Source of the DNA: Candidatus Electrothrix communis
GTDB lineage: Bacteria > Desulfobacterota > Desulfobulbia > Desulfobulbales > Desulfobulbaceae
Assembly: GCA_030644725.1 (NCBI GenBank)
Contig: CP130629.1
Coordinates: 4,231,501 to 4,295,500 of the forward strand
DNA: 64,000 bases
Reading direction: 5' to 3'
Shown here: piece after piece, positions 1-8,879 of the stretch
Layout of the letters: the number at the start of each line of letters is the position of its first letter
How positions within the stretch are numbered: the first letter of the stretch is position 1
Translations under genes and position numbers: made by a program
The notes under the pieces: model-generated
What the model was told of the DNA's origin: nothing
The model's database searches: none
The model's input: only the letters and a program-made list of their open reading frames with translations

Positions 1-34
1 GGGGATAAAAAAGAAAGGAGAAGGTAAAGAATGC

Positions 35-820
35 TTATAAATATGCATTTACTCCCCTTTCACACCATATCCTCTTTTTTTCAATGGTTTCCTCCAGCAG
101 CCGGTCATTCTCCGGTAAATGGCTGCGGTCATTTCTTGAGTGATAGAGATGATAGGCCAGGGCGTTGAATTTAACACTTCTGCGCATAAGTCCGTAATTC
201 AGAAGTCTTGCCGTAAATTCTGAGTCTTCTCTGCCCCAGCCGATAAAATCTTCATTAAAGCCGTTAACTGCAAGGGCATCTTTGCGCCAAAAGGCAAAAT
301 TGCAGGTCCTCACCCCGTTCATTCCCCGGTTTTTAAAAGAGATCAAGCGCGAGAGGAAAGCCGAGCGCAAGCAGTTCTTTCTGTTTTCAACCCCTTTTTT
401 ACAGAGGGTTTCCGGCATTTTTTTTCGGGTCAGTACCTCTTCTGACAACCCCTCTTTGAGGAGTACTCTGGTTCCCTGGGCAAAGCAGCCTGGCTGGGCG
501 AAATGGATATGGTCGGCTATAAAATGCTCTTCCATGATAATATCGCCGTCAATCAGGACGATGTAATCACCAGATGTCTTTGCTATTGCCTTATTCCGGC
601 TTGCTGAAAGTCTGAACCCATTATCCTCCTGCCAGGAGTGGATCACCGGGATAGGTGAATGTGCAGCAATTGCTGCAATCATTTTTCCTGTATCCGGCCG
701 TGAGCCGTCATCGGCAACAACGATCTCAACGGGTTTTTCTTTTTGGTTTAGTCCACTCAGCAAAGAAAGCTCTAAGGCCTCTTTCCAGTTATAGGTGGTT
801 ATAATTAAGCTAACCTTCAT
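35..820 (-). CDS. Family 2 glycosyltransferase
   Basis: This 261-residue cytoplasmic glycosyltransferase of the GT-A fold probably adds a sugar to the LPS core or O-chain. The nucleotide-sugar site is visible as DDGS at residues 37-40 and DGD near 87-92. A GWGRED motif near residue 195 matches the C-terminal GWGxED signature of the galactosyltransferase-like GT2 branch. It is the last gene of a minus-strand operon, and its ATG overlaps the end of the upstream GT9 gene by 11 bases, suggesting translational coupling. Donor and acceptor sugars cannot be read from the sequence. Confidence 0.88.
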   Translation of the reverse strand: MKVSLIITTYNWKEALELSLLSGLNQKEKPVEIVVADDGSRPDTGKMIAAIAAHSPIPVIHSWQEDNGFRLSASRNKAIAKTSGDYIVLIDGDIIMEEHFIADHIHFAQPGCFAQGTRVLLKEGLSEEVLTRKKMPETLCKKGVENRKNCLRSAFLSRLISFKNRGMNGVRTCNFAFWRKDALAVNGFNEDFIGWGREDSEFTARLLNYGLMRRSVKFNALAYHLYHSRNDRSHLPENDRLLEETIEKKRIWCERGVNAYL

Positions 821-1961
821 GGTATGTCATGGGAGTTTGTTCTGCGGTTCTGCTGCACTTTGGATGCGCTCCCCCAGGGGTGAGACGTAAGTGCAAAAAG
901 GCGATAGCTGCTTCGTAGACCATTTCCGGGGAGATCTTTCGCATACAGGAGAGATGTGAGCAGCTGCGCTTTCTGCATTCAAGGCAGTCAAGCTCGTCTG
1001 CCTGGACAATGCGATGTTCGCTTCCTTCTGTGCTATAGGGGCCAACTCTATTTGGATGGGTAGGGCCGAACAGGGCCACCACAGGGGTATGAGCCAAGGC
1101 TGCTATGTGCATGGGGCCGGAATCAAGACCGATATAGAGAGAGGCATGCTGAATCAGAGCAGCTGACTGGGGAAGTGTGAGGCGATCGGCTGCAATGATC
1201 GGATCAGTCTTCATCAATCGAGCGATGGAGGTGATATATTCCGTGTCCTGGGGGCTGCCGCCGAATACCACCGGTAGACCTTGTTGATGCAGTTTATCAG
1301 TGAGAGCGGCCCAGTGCTCAATCGGCCAGAATTTGGTCTGCCAACGTGCTGCAGGATTGGCATAAATAAGGGGAGAGGTATCAGTAACCCTGTACGACTG
1401 AAGGAATTGTTGCAGAGCCCGGCGATCTTTTTCTCCGGTGCAGAGATGAAAATCTTCATCTGCCGCTCTGATCCCCAGATAGGTGCAGAAGAGCAGATTT
1501 TTATCCTGAGCATGCTCTGTTGTCTTGGGAATATCGATGAGATGTTCCTGAAAAAAGGTATTCAGCTCCTTGGCCCGGCTAAAGCCCACTCGTCGACCGC
1601 CAGGGTTGGTGCGCCCCAGCAGGCCGCTGCGAAAAGAGGCATGCAGGTCAAGGATCAGATCATACGGCTTCTGCTGAAATTCTCTGTGTAATTTTTGTAG
1701 GGTATTGATTGTTGCCTTGAAGGCCTTGGGCAATGCCCAGCGACCTGCCTGAGGGTCGCTGGTAGAAGGAATTTGAATAGGGTGGACGGCATCAATGCTG
1801 TCATCTGCTTGTAATAAAGGAGCAAAGGGTTGTTGAGCAATCCAGCCGATAAAGCAGTTAGGAAAGCAACGTTTAATGGCATGGGCAACCGGCAGGGTAT
1901 GCACGATGTCCCCCAACGAGCTGGGTTTAATAATCAGGATGCGTTTATTGTTTAGCAACAT
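810..1961 (-). CDS. Family 9 glycosyltransferase (heptosyltransferase-like)
   Basis: This 383-residue protein belongs to the ADP-heptose:LPS heptosyltransferase family (WaaC/WaaF/WaaQ type), GT-B fold. The N-terminus ILIIKPSSLGDIVHTLP is the family hallmark, with the SLGD segment binding the acceptor side. The C-terminal half carries the donor-site pattern GLDSGPMHIAAL followed by LFGPTHPNRVGP. A cysteine-rich segment (CLECRKRSCSHLSC) near residue 330 recalls the C-terminal region of many GT9 members. It lies 15 bases downstream of the Wzy-GT4 fusion gene in the same operon. Which heptose it transfers, and to which position, is not determinable. Confidence 0.9.
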   Translation of the reverse strand: MLLNNKRILIIKPSSLGDIVHTLPVAHAIKRCFPNCFIGWIAQQPFAPLLQADDSIDAVHPIQIPSTSDPQAGRWALPKAFKATINTLQKLHREFQQKPYDLILDLHASFRSGLLGRTNPGGRRVGFSRAKELNTFFQEHLIDIPKTTEHAQDKNLLFCTYLGIRAADEDFHLCTGEKDRRALQQFLQSYRVTDTSPLIYANPAARWQTKFWPIEHWAALTDKLHQQGLPVVFGGSPQDTEYITSIARLMKTDPIIAADRLTLPQSAALIQHASLYIGLDSGPMHIAALAHTPVVALFGPTHPNRVGPYSTEGSEHRIVQADELDCLECRKRSCSHLSCMRKISPEMVYEAAIAFLHLRLTPGGAHPKCSRTAEQTPMTYHEG

Positions 1962-1976
1962 GTTGCAGTCTTACCC

Positions 1977-4523
1977 TCAAGTCCCTTCAGCTAATCCGAT
2001 GAGTTTTTGCACTGCATCCGCAACGGTCGGCAGGCTGCCGGAGTTTTTTTCTGTCATTTTTTCTGTCATTGCCCGACGATTCCCGTTGTGTTCCTCCTGC
2101 ATAAAATCATCCAGAATTTTTTTAACAGCCTCGGCAATAGCCTGAACATTATCGGCTGGCACAGCCTGATGACCATGTTCTGTGAGCATGTTGTCCAGTT
2201 CCTCGTTCTTATATACCAGACCGATAATCGGGCGTCCGGTCAGGAGGTATTCGTAGACCTTGGAGGGAATGGTCTCGCAGGAGAAATAGATGATATTTTG
2301 TATGACCAGCAGACAATCGGTCTGCTGCATGGCTGTCAGGGCCTTCTGTCGTGATACGGTTCCATGGCGAATGACCAGATCGCTGAGTTCAAGTCGCTCC
2401 ATTTCACGTTCGGAGTCTTCGTCAAAAGAGCCGTACACATCGATCCGTACCTTATCCCGTAAACCGTCATTGCCTGTATGACGAATCAGAATTTGGTGCA
2501 GGGCCTGAAAAAAAATCACCAGATTACGGGTTCCGGCCAAAGAACCGAAATGAGCAAAATGACAACGCGCTCCTTTGGTAAATTGCTGCTGAAAAAGGTC
2601 CGGTATTGAACCGGGATAGACAACAGCACCCCGGCATTGCCCTTCGGTCCTGCTGCTGCAATGTTGCATCGCCGCGTGGACGAGAAAGACAAAGGCGTCC
2701 GCATGCTGGCATATCTTTTTTTCAAGGGTCTTGTACACCCGCAAAACCCTCTTTCCTCGCCGCCAGCCCTGATCATGCACCAGGGGGTCCTGGGTTTCAG
2801 CGATCCAGGTGCAACCGGTCCAGCGTTTTATCAGGAGGGCGGCAATATGGGCCGAAGCAGAACCTCCGGTGGAGTACACAACCTCTGGGCGCAGCTGACG
2901 ACAGAGCAGGAATCCACGCACGGAGGCGAGAAAACACCACGACCATTCGCTCTCCATGTTGATGATAATTTTTTCCAGGAGGTAAAAAGGAAAAATCGGC
3001 ACCATGCAGAGAGTCTCAACCAGCTTGAACTGCCAACGTTTATGGAGATGTCTTCGGAGGAAATGACGCAGTTCAAAACGGATTCCCGAGGGGGCAAGGC
3101 TCAGGGTTCTGTAATGTATCCATCTCTCTGAAGGCTTGCCAACCGGGCCGCTGAGCAGTACCGGCTCTATCCCTTGCTCCTGAAAAAAGGGGAGCCGATC
3201 GTCAATATGCTGAGAACAGGCCGAACCCGGAATATTGGCTCGATAGGAAAGGATTAACCAGCATTTTTTGCGCTCTTCTCCGGTAAGAAATTTCTGGAGA
3301 CGTTGGTCCGGTTTTTCCTTATACAGGGCTGCTGTCATGACGACAAAGAAAAAGGCTGTTTGATAGACCGTAAGATAGGATTCCGCCAGCATAATAACCA
3401 GGAAAAAGAGGGGGAGGGCTATGCGGATTCGTCGGTAGTCATCCGGGAGCAGTTTTGCCTGCACGAACATGATAATGAAGATCAGCAAAAAGAAAAGGAT
3501 GCCTGTTAGGCCGAGCATGGCACTGACCAGTACATACTGATTATGCGGATTATCTGTTGCGATGCTGGCTGGGCTCCTTTTGCGGTTGACCTCGGCATAG
3601 GCAGATGGGAAATCCCCGGTTCCCACCCCGAGCCAGGGATGATGGCGGATGATTTCAAGAGAATTTTGGAAGAACAGCAGCCGCATGCCCACCGAGGTGT
3701 CAGGATTTTTTTTGAAATCTTTTATTTCCTGCTGGGCTGTATTGACTCGTTGTTGGAAAGTCGGACTGTACAGGTAGCCCAATATGCAGATTGCGGGCAG
3801 GAGCAGGAAGACCGCTATTGTTGCCTTGAGCCGATTCTTGGCAAAGATCTGAAATAAGAACAGGCCCATAAGGACAAGAAAAACAGCTTGTCCGGTCCTC
3901 CCCTCGGTCATAAACATATTCACCGTCATCAGCCCGGCAAGGGGAAGCAGGATACGTCGAACAACAGGCTTTTGGCGAGCTTCGCCCCAGATTGACTCAT
4001 GCAAGGCCAGGTAGATGGCAAAGGCCAGGAGAGGGTTATAGATAACGTGAAAGGTCTTCGGGGTCAGGTGGGTCGGACTGACATCGGCATAATGAACTAG
4101 GCCGAACCGGGCCAGGAAGGTGATGCCCATAGCCAGCGTCATTCCCCCCAGAAAGGCATAGAGATAGAGCGAGCGATGCCGATACGCTACGGCGGTCAGA
4201 AAAACAGGCAGCAAGGCGAGCTTCCATTGATCTTTCAGCGCCTCGATTCCTGTGGCCAAGTTATCAGTCCAGAGGAGTCCCAGGCAGAGCAGGGTCAGGA
4301 AGGCAAGAACGGCAACAGTAACCGGGTGAGAAAAGATCTCAACACCCTTTTCTATGAATCTGCCCTCAATCAGCCAGAGCAGGAGAATCAGGATGGCCAG
4401 CACAGAAACCGCTGAGGTGGACAGGGGCACAGCAAAGGCCAGCATGGCTGGCAGCAGGCTGTTGACCTGGCCGACTCGGTCTCGGAAGGAGTGGGGGCTT
4501 TTCTGTTCGGGTGTCGGGTTCAT
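1977..4523 (-). CDS. O-antigen ligase/polymerase-like membrane protein fused to GT4 glycosyltransferase
   Basis: The single 848-residue open frame has two parts. Residues 1 to about 405 are strongly hydrophobic, with roughly ten to twelve membrane segments. They carry the Wzy_C/WaaL-type periplasmic signature HHPWLGVGTGDFP followed by DNPHNQYV near residues 295-330. From about residue 415 the protein is soluble and GT4-like, ending with PSKVYEYLLTGRPIIGLV near residue 760, the usual donor-binding EYL/xGxPI element. The ATG at 4523 is preferred to the TTG one codon earlier. It sits between msbA and the GT9 gene. These two activities are normally separate proteins, and no frameshift is needed to join them here. 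Whether the membrane half is ligase or polymerase is undecided. Confidence 0.8.
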   Translation of the reverse strand: MNPTPEQKSPHSFRDRVGQVNSLLPAMLAFAVPLSTSAVSVLAILILLLWLIEGRFIEKGVEIFSHPVTVAVLAFLTLLCLGLLWTDNLATGIEALKDQWKLALLPVFLTAVAYRHRSLYLYAFLGGMTLAMGITFLARFGLVHYADVSPTHLTPKTFHVIYNPLLAFAIYLALHESIWGEARQKPVVRRILLPLAGLMTVNMFMTEGRTGQAVFLVLMGLFLFQIFAKNRLKATIAVFLLLPAICILGYLYSPTFQQRVNTAQQEIKDFKKNPDTSVGMRLLFFQNSLEIIRHHPWLGVGTGDFPSAYAEVNRKRSPASIATDNPHNQYVLVSAMLGLTGILFFLLIFIIMFVQAKLLPDDYRRIRIALPLFFLVIMLAESYLTVYQTAFFFVVMTAALYKEKPDQRLQKFLTGEERKKCWLILSYRANIPGSACSQHIDDRLPFFQEQGIEPVLLSGPVGKPSERWIHYRTLSLAPSGIRFELRHFLRRHLHKRWQFKLVETLCMVPIFPFYLLEKIIINMESEWSWCFLASVRGFLLCRQLRPEVVYSTGGSASAHIAALLIKRWTGCTWIAETQDPLVHDQGWRRGKRVLRVYKTLEKKICQHADAFVFLVHAAMQHCSSRTEGQCRGAVVYPGSIPDLFQQQFTKGARCHFAHFGSLAGTRNLVIFFQALHQILIRHTGNDGLRDKVRIDVYGSFDEDSEREMERLELSDLVIRHGTVSRQKALTAMQQTDCLLVIQNIIYFSCETIPSKVYEYLLTGRPIIGLVYKNEELDNMLTEHGHQAVPADNVQAIAEAVKKILDDFMQEEHNGNRRAMTEKMTEKNSGSLPTVADAVQKLIGLAEGT

Positions 4524-4544
4524 CAATGCTTTTGCTGCTCTTGG

Positions 4545-6278
4545 CTATCTGTCGGCATACTGCATGGTGTATAGGCCTTCATAGACACCATGTTGCTCCA
4601 GGAGGCTTTCATGGGTACCCTCTTCCACTAGGCGGCCGTTCTGCATAACAATGATTCGATCGGCATTCTTGATAGTGGAGAGGCGATGAGCAATGACAAT
4701 AGTGGTTCGGTTCTTCATCAGGTTATCCAGAGCCTTTTGGACCTTGCGCTCTGATTCGGTGTCTAAGGCTGAGGTGGCTTCATCCAACACCAGGATCGGG
4801 GCATCTTTGAGGATAGCCCGGGCAATGGACACCCGCTGGCATTGGCCCCCGGAAAGGCGGGTTCCTGATTCACCGATCACAGTGTCAAAACCTTTGGGCA
4901 GGGCCTCGATAAATTCCAAGGCAAAGGCGGCCTCAGCTGCTTGTCGGATATCCTCCTCCGTGCAGTTCGGGCTGCCGTAGCCGATGTTATTGCCCACTGT
5001 ATCGTTGAACAGGATGGTCTGCTGTGTTACCAGTGCGATTTGGGTCCTCAAGGAATGGAGGGTCAGGTCCTGAATATCATGTCCGTCAATGCGCACCGCC
5101 CCTTGAGTGACATCGTGAAAGCGGGGGATGAGACTGGCCAAGGTCGACTTGCCACCACCGGAAGGGCCGACAACTGCGAGGATTTCTCCTTGGGAAACCT
5201 TGAGCTGGATATCCCGCAGCACGGGTTCTTCCTTATTATAGGAAAAGGTGACATTGTCAAACGCAATGGCATTATGGAAACCGGGCAGTATCGTACTGTT
5301 TTGTTTTTCCTTGATTTCGGGTTCGATATCGAGCAGGTTGAAGATACGGATGGCTGCGGCCATGCCGGACTGAATCGTTGAGTTGATTTTGCTCACGCCC
5401 TTGACCGGCTCATATAGCATAACCAATGCGGTCAAGAAGGCCATAAAGGTGCCTGGCGTTGAATTGCCGCCAAGTACCTGCATGCCTCCGAACCAGATAA
5501 TCAGGGCCATGCCGATTCCGCCAAGAAACTCAATCAGGGGATGAGAAAGGCTGCGGAATTTGGTTTCCGCCATGAGGGTGTCAAAGAGGTACTGCATTTT
5601 TTTCCCAAAGAGCTTTTTTTCCTGTTCTTCCATGCAGAAGGCCTTGACAATTCGGGCACCTCGAATGGTCTCGTTAAGAAAGTCGCTGGCTTCGCCCATG
5701 CCCTGCTGATAGCTGGTGCTGATCCGGCGAAATTTTTTGCCGAAAACCACGATAGGAATCGCAGCCATAGGAATGAAGATCAGAGAGACAAAGGCCAGTC
5801 GCCAGTCCATATAAAAAATAACACCGAGCAGGCCGCAGACAGTAAAGAAATCCCGCAGTAGATGAATCAGGGCATGGGAGACAGATCCTTGGAGCATGCT
5901 GACATCGTTCATGATCCTGGATATCAGCTCGCCAGTGGAGTTTTTGTGAAAGAACCCCATGGACAGGTCGTTGATATGGGCATAGATACTGTTGCGCAGG
6001 TCTTTGATCACGCATTGTCCGATCCATTCAAGCAGGTAGGAATAGATAAAATAAAAAATTCCCTTGATCAGAAAAATAACCAGCAAAGCAACCGGCAGGA
6101 GGATCAGCCATTCTTCGTTTTTTTCGTAAAATATTTCATCAAGGAGCGGTTTGACCATGTAGGCCTGGGCCGCATTGAAGCCAGCAACAATAATCATTGC
6201 CAGCATAGAAATAAGGAGTTTTTTCCTGTACGGTTGCATGACCTTGTACAGGCGGGTGAGGATAGTTTTATTTGTCAT
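4545..6278 (-). CDS. msbA: Lipid A export ABC transporter, ATP-binding/permease MsbA
   Basis: This 577-residue half-transporter should flip lipid A-core across the inner membrane. Residues about 20-320 form the six-helix ABC exporter domain. The nucleotide-binding domain follows, with Walker A GPSGGGKST (near 370), signature LSGGQCQRVSIARA (near 474), Walker B ILVLDEATSALD (near 495) and the H-loop IVIAHRLST. The start at MTNKTILTRLYKV is preferred because twelve extra upstream residues in the longer frame (from 6314) have no family counterpart and run into a palindrome. It is the first gene of the LPS operon. Length and domain order are normal for MsbA. Confidence 0.92.
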   Translation of the reverse strand: MTNKTILTRLYKVMQPYRKKLLISMLAMIIVAGFNAAQAYMVKPLLDEIFYEKNEEWLILLPVALLVIFLIKGIFYFIYSYLLEWIGQCVIKDLRNSIYAHINDLSMGFFHKNSTGELISRIMNDVSMLQGSVSHALIHLLRDFFTVCGLLGVIFYMDWRLAFVSLIFIPMAAIPIVVFGKKFRRISTSYQQGMGEASDFLNETIRGARIVKAFCMEEQEKKLFGKKMQYLFDTLMAETKFRSLSHPLIEFLGGIGMALIIWFGGMQVLGGNSTPGTFMAFLTALVMLYEPVKGVSKINSTIQSGMAAAIRIFNLLDIEPEIKEKQNSTILPGFHNAIAFDNVTFSYNKEEPVLRDIQLKVSQGEILAVVGPSGGGKSTLASLIPRFHDVTQGAVRIDGHDIQDLTLHSLRTQIALVTQQTILFNDTVGNNIGYGSPNCTEEDIRQAAEAAFALEFIEALPKGFDTVIGESGTRLSGGQCQRVSIARAILKDAPILVLDEATSALDTESERKVQKALDNLMKNRTTIVIAHRLSTIKNADRIIVMQNGRLVEEGTHESLLEQHGVYEGLYTMQYADR

Positions 6279-6300
6279 AGAATAACATCTTGTTTTTCCG

Positions 6301-6320
6301 AAGGCGTTGTGCAACGCCTT
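6301..6320. promoter_or_regulatory. Perfect 9-bp inverted repeat upstream of msbA
   Basis: The arms AAGGCGTTG and CAACGCCTT are separated by two bases. They lie 23 to 42 bases upstream of the chosen msbA ATG on the minus strand. There is no T-run, so this is not a terminator. It could be an operator or a 5' leader hairpin. The remaining 370 bases up to the next gene (6321-6693) show no convincing gene on either strand. Confidence 0.4.
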
Positions 6321-6693
6321 GAGCAGATCCTTTGCCCTCTCAGCAGGATAGCAAAACAGGTACTTCTTTCAAGCAATATGCTGAGAAGCACGGAAAACCG
6401 GTGGCTGAGGAGGCCGGGAAGGTATGTTAATACAGATGTTGGGAACCTATATTATGCCTTGGCAAAGATCAAGTAAATTGTAGGATGCTGATAAAAATAG
6501 CCGGAAGAAAGAGAGGCGATAAGATATAGTTCCACGTACAGTTTGAAGCGGAAGAGAAAAGCTGGGCATGCAGGGAAGGTCAAGCTACAGGTTGAAGGTT
6601 TATCATGGAGGGTGTAGAATGTGCCGCTGTTGTCTACGGTTATAAGCTTTGATCTGTATCTTAATGAAATTTTCTGGGCGGAGTCCATCTATA

Positions 6694-7071
6694 ATGCAAC
6701 GCTTTATTTTCTCAATACTTGCTGTCCTTTTATTCCTTGTTGGCTGCTCCTCAAAGCCGGTTCGCCATTTGGCTTCAGATGCTGCTTTAGTTGAGCCGGG
6801 CAAATCTACACGGCAGGATGTGGTGCGCTATCTCGGGCAGCCTGACAGGCGTCGAAGCCTTTCTCCTGGCGTGGAAGAGTATGTTTACTATAACGAGCGT
6901 AAAGGTTTTTTGGGCGGTTTGCCCTTTGTTGGCAATTTGGTTGATCCGGACAGCTATGAAATGATTCAGGTAACCCTGGATGGGGATATGGTTACGGATT
7001 GTGATTTTCTGGTCCATAAAGAAGGCGATGGTGACAGGGTAGCCGACTTGAGCGGAGATTCACTTCCGTGA
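6694..7071 (+). CDS. SmpA/BamE-like small outer-membrane lipoprotein
   Basis: This is a 125-residue predicted lipoprotein. A short lipoprotein signal ends in the lipobox LVGC at residues 15-18. The mature part contains the SmpA/OmlA-type pattern [16 protein letters not shown], where a GxxxxDV...LGxP turn begins the BamE-like fold, followed by a tyrosine-rich strand (EEYVYYN). I chose the ATG at 6694 because it begins exactly at a signal peptide and has GGCGGAG about ten bases upstream; an in-frame ATG exists at 6664. It overlaps pcm by GTGA. A true BamE role in outer-membrane protein assembly is plausible but not shown. Confidence 0.75.
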   Translation: MQRFIFSILAVLLFLVGCSSKPVRHLASDAALVEPGKSTRQDVVRYLGQPDRRRSLSPGVEEYVYYNERKGFLGGLPFVGNLVDPDSYEMIQVTLDGDMVTDCDFLVHKEGDGDRVADLSGDSLP

Positions 7072-7724
7072 GTGCAAGGGTTTTTTCGGATTTTTCCATT
7101 CACCGGCAGCGAATGATGGACACGCTTATTGAGCGTGGTATTCAGGATTCTGCGACCCTGCGTGCCATGACCGAAGTGCCTCGGCATCAGTTTGTTGAAG
7201 ATGCCATGCAGGCCAGATCCTACGGGGATTTCCCCCTGCCTATCGGTTCTAATCAGACTATTTCACAGCCTTTTGTTGTTGCCAGGATGACCCAGGCTCT
7301 TCAGCTTAAGGGTCACGAGCGGGTGCTGGAAATCGGTACAGGGTCCGGTTATCAGGCCGCAGTGCTTTCTCGTCTCTGTAAACGGGTGTACACGGTTGAG
7401 CGTATCCATTCCCTGCTGGGGCGTGCGCGCAAGGTCTTTGATCAATTGCATTATTATAATATTATTTCCTGTATAGATGACGGTACCGTCGGCTGGCCCG
7501 ATCAGGCCCCTTTTGATGCAGTCGTGGTAACGGCTGGTGGTCCGAAAATCCCCGAGCCCCTGATAGAGCAGTTGGCAGATAAAGGGAGAATAGTTATGCC
7601 GGTGGGAACGCAGGAAGAGCAGGAATTGCAACTTCTGGAGAAGCGCAACAGGAAAATTCGGATTCAATCTATCGGGCATGTTCGCTTTGTCAACCTGATA
7701 GGGGAACATGGCTGGAGAGAGTAG
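7068..7724 (+). CDS. pcm: Protein-L-isoaspartate O-methyltransferase
   Basis: This 218-residue repair methyltransferase transfers a methyl group from S-adenosylmethionine to isoaspartyl residues in damaged proteins. The family motif [17 protein letters not shown] lies near residues 60-78. The SAM-binding glycine loop [18 protein letters not shown] is near 86-103, and a late acidic strand [17 protein letters not shown] is near 150. The start is GTG, overlapping the stop of the preceding lipoprotein gene. The following membrane protein gene begins inside its 3' end, so the three genes are probably one transcript. Confidence 0.93.
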   Translation: MSARVFSDFSIHRQRMMDTLIERGIQDSATLRAMTEVPRHQFVEDAMQARSYGDFPLPIGSNQTISQPFVVARMTQALQLKGHERVLEIGTGSGYQAAVLSRLCKRVYTVERIHSLLGRARKVFDQLHYYNIISCIDDGTVGWPDQAPFDAVVVTAGGPKIPEPLIEQLADKGRIVMPVGTQEEQELQLLEKRNRKIRIQSIGHVRFVNLIGEHGWRE

Positions 7725-8451
7725 GATGGAGATGAAGGAAGAAAATAAGGGACAGGAGGGGCAAGAACTCAGCTCTGAAAAGAGAAAAAAGCCCGGTCTG
7801 GTTCGCCGTCTGTATGACTGGATGCTGAGCTGGGCAGACAGTCGCTATGGGCTCCATGCTCTGGTTGTTATCTCGTTTGCCGAGTCCAGCTTTTTCCCCA
7901 TCCCTCCTGATGTGTTGCTGATTGCCTTGGTGCTCGGGGCGAGTACTCGTTGGTATAAGTTTGCCTTTTGGTGTACCTTGGCCTCGGTGGTTGGTGGGCT
8001 GGCCGGTTATGGAATCGGGGTTTTCGGCTGGGAGACGATAGGTCGATGGATCGTCGAGCATCTCACGCATAAGCCTCTTGTGGAGGTTGGCGGTCGCCTG
8101 GATATCGCTTTGCCATCGTACCTTATTACTGTCATGGGTGACTCTTTGGGTGGCGAATACTTGTTTCAGGTCTATGATCATTGGAATGCCTGGATTGTTT
8201 TTATCTTCGGCCTGACACCGTTACCGTATAAACTGGTCACTATTACCGCTGGCGTGGCCCGAGTCAATCTGCCTGTCTTCTTGATTGCCTCCGTCCTTTC
8301 CCGGGCCTTACGCTTTTTCCTTGTGGCCTGGGTCCTCAGTAAGTGGGGAGATCCTGCTCGTCGTTTTATTGATCGCTATTTTAATCTGCTGACCATTGCC
8401 TTTATAGTTCTGTTGGTTGGTGGATTTTTGGTTTTAAAGCTGGTTATGTAG
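7708..8451 (+). CDS. YqaA-like (VTT/DedA superfamily) membrane protein
   Basis: This 247-residue inner-membrane protein has four to five hydrophobic segments. A core around residues 50-200 contains SFAESSFFPIPPDVLLIALVLG and a later FGLTPLPYKLVTITAGVARV, the reentrant-loop pattern with E, P and G residues of the VTT/DedA group. Members are linked to membrane lipid scrambling or undecaprenyl-phosphate recycling; no specific substrate can be assigned. The first 25 residues are charged. The start at 7708 overlaps pcm by 17 bases. An ATG at 7726 preceded by GGAGAG is an equally good choice. Confidence 0.78.
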   Translation: MAGESRMEMKEENKGQEGQELSSEKRKKPGLVRRLYDWMLSWADSRYGLHALVVISFAESSFFPIPPDVLLIALVLGASTRWYKFAFWCTLASVVGGLAGYGIGVFGWETIGRWIVEHLTHKPLVEVGGRLDIALPSYLITVMGDSLGGEYLFQVYDHWNAWIVFIFGLTPLPYKLVTITAGVARVNLPVFLIASVLSRALRFFLVAWVLSKWGDPARRFIDRYFNLLTIAFIVLLVGGFLVLKLVM

Positions 8452-8541
8452 CCCTTTCTGCCGAGGTATCTTTTTATGGTGATTTGATAACGCTTAGGCT
8501 TGGAGGGGGAGGTGTTTTTTCACGATTGCGCTCGTTTTCTC

Positions 8542-8569
8542 TTGACCAAAAAAATGCCGCTGGTATTAT
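8542..8569 (+). promoter_or_regulatory. Sigma-70-type promoter for the tRNA gene
   Basis: TTGACC at 8542-8547 and TATTAT at 8564-8569 are separated by 16 bases, placing a start of transcription near 8577, a dozen bases before the mature tRNA 5' end. This is the cleanest promoter in the window. Confidence 0.7.
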
Positions 8570-8589
8570 AGGTCGTTTGTGTTAATTGG

Positions 8590-8666
8590 GGGCCTATAGC
8601 TCAGCTGGCTAGAGCCACCGGCTCATAACCGGTAGGTCCTTGGTTCGAGTCCAAGTAGGCCCACCA
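8590..8666 (+). tRNA. tRNA with CAU anticodon (elongator Met or Ile2)
   Basis: This is a complete 77-base cloverleaf with an encoded CCA end. The acceptor stem GGGCCTA (8590-8596) pairs with TAGGCCC (8656-8662), followed by discriminator A. The anticodon stem ACCGG/CCGGT encloses the loop CTCATAA with anticodon CAT at 8624-8626. The T-arm reads CTTGG-TTCGAGT-CCAAG. The fully paired first base pair excludes initiator tRNA. CAU may stand for elongator methionine or for isoleucine tRNA modified to lysidine; deciding needs comparison with the other CAU tRNAs of the genome. Confidence 0.95.
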
Positions 8667-8782
8667 ATTTTCTGAGAGATTATAAAGTTGAAAATCAAGC
8701 GGGTTGGATGAGTAATCCTGCTCCTTTTTGATAACCCTTTCATTCTTCGTCTTTTGAGTCCTCATACTTTAAGTAAAAATTT

Positions 8783-8815
8783 CTGCCCGCAAAGGAGGTT
8801 TTCCTTGCAGGGCAG
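8783..8815. other. Long imperfect hairpin between tRNA and nif3-like gene
   Basis: CTGCCC at 8783-8788 pairs with GGGCAG at 8810-8815. The inner bases GCAAAGGA and TCCTTGC extend the stem almost to the loop. No T-run follows. It may be a processing or attenuation structure of the tRNA transcript. Nothing else gene-like is visible in 8667-8835. Confidence 0.4.
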
Positions 8816-8835
8816 CATAGAGCAAACGTCAATAT

Positions 8836-8876
8836 AAGAGGTACACCCTTTACGGGCTGTGCCTCTTTTTCTTTTT
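8836..8876 (+). terminator. Rho-independent terminator after the tRNA, abutting the next start codon
   Basis: AAGAGG at 8836-8841 pairs with CCTCTT at 8862-8867. ACA/TGT and CCC/GGG extend the stem with one bulged base. A T-rich tail (TTTCTTTTT) follows. The structure ends only a few bases before the probable GTG start of the Nif3-like gene, leaving no room for a Shine-Dalgarno sequence. Confidence 0.6.
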
Positions 8877-8879
8877 ATT

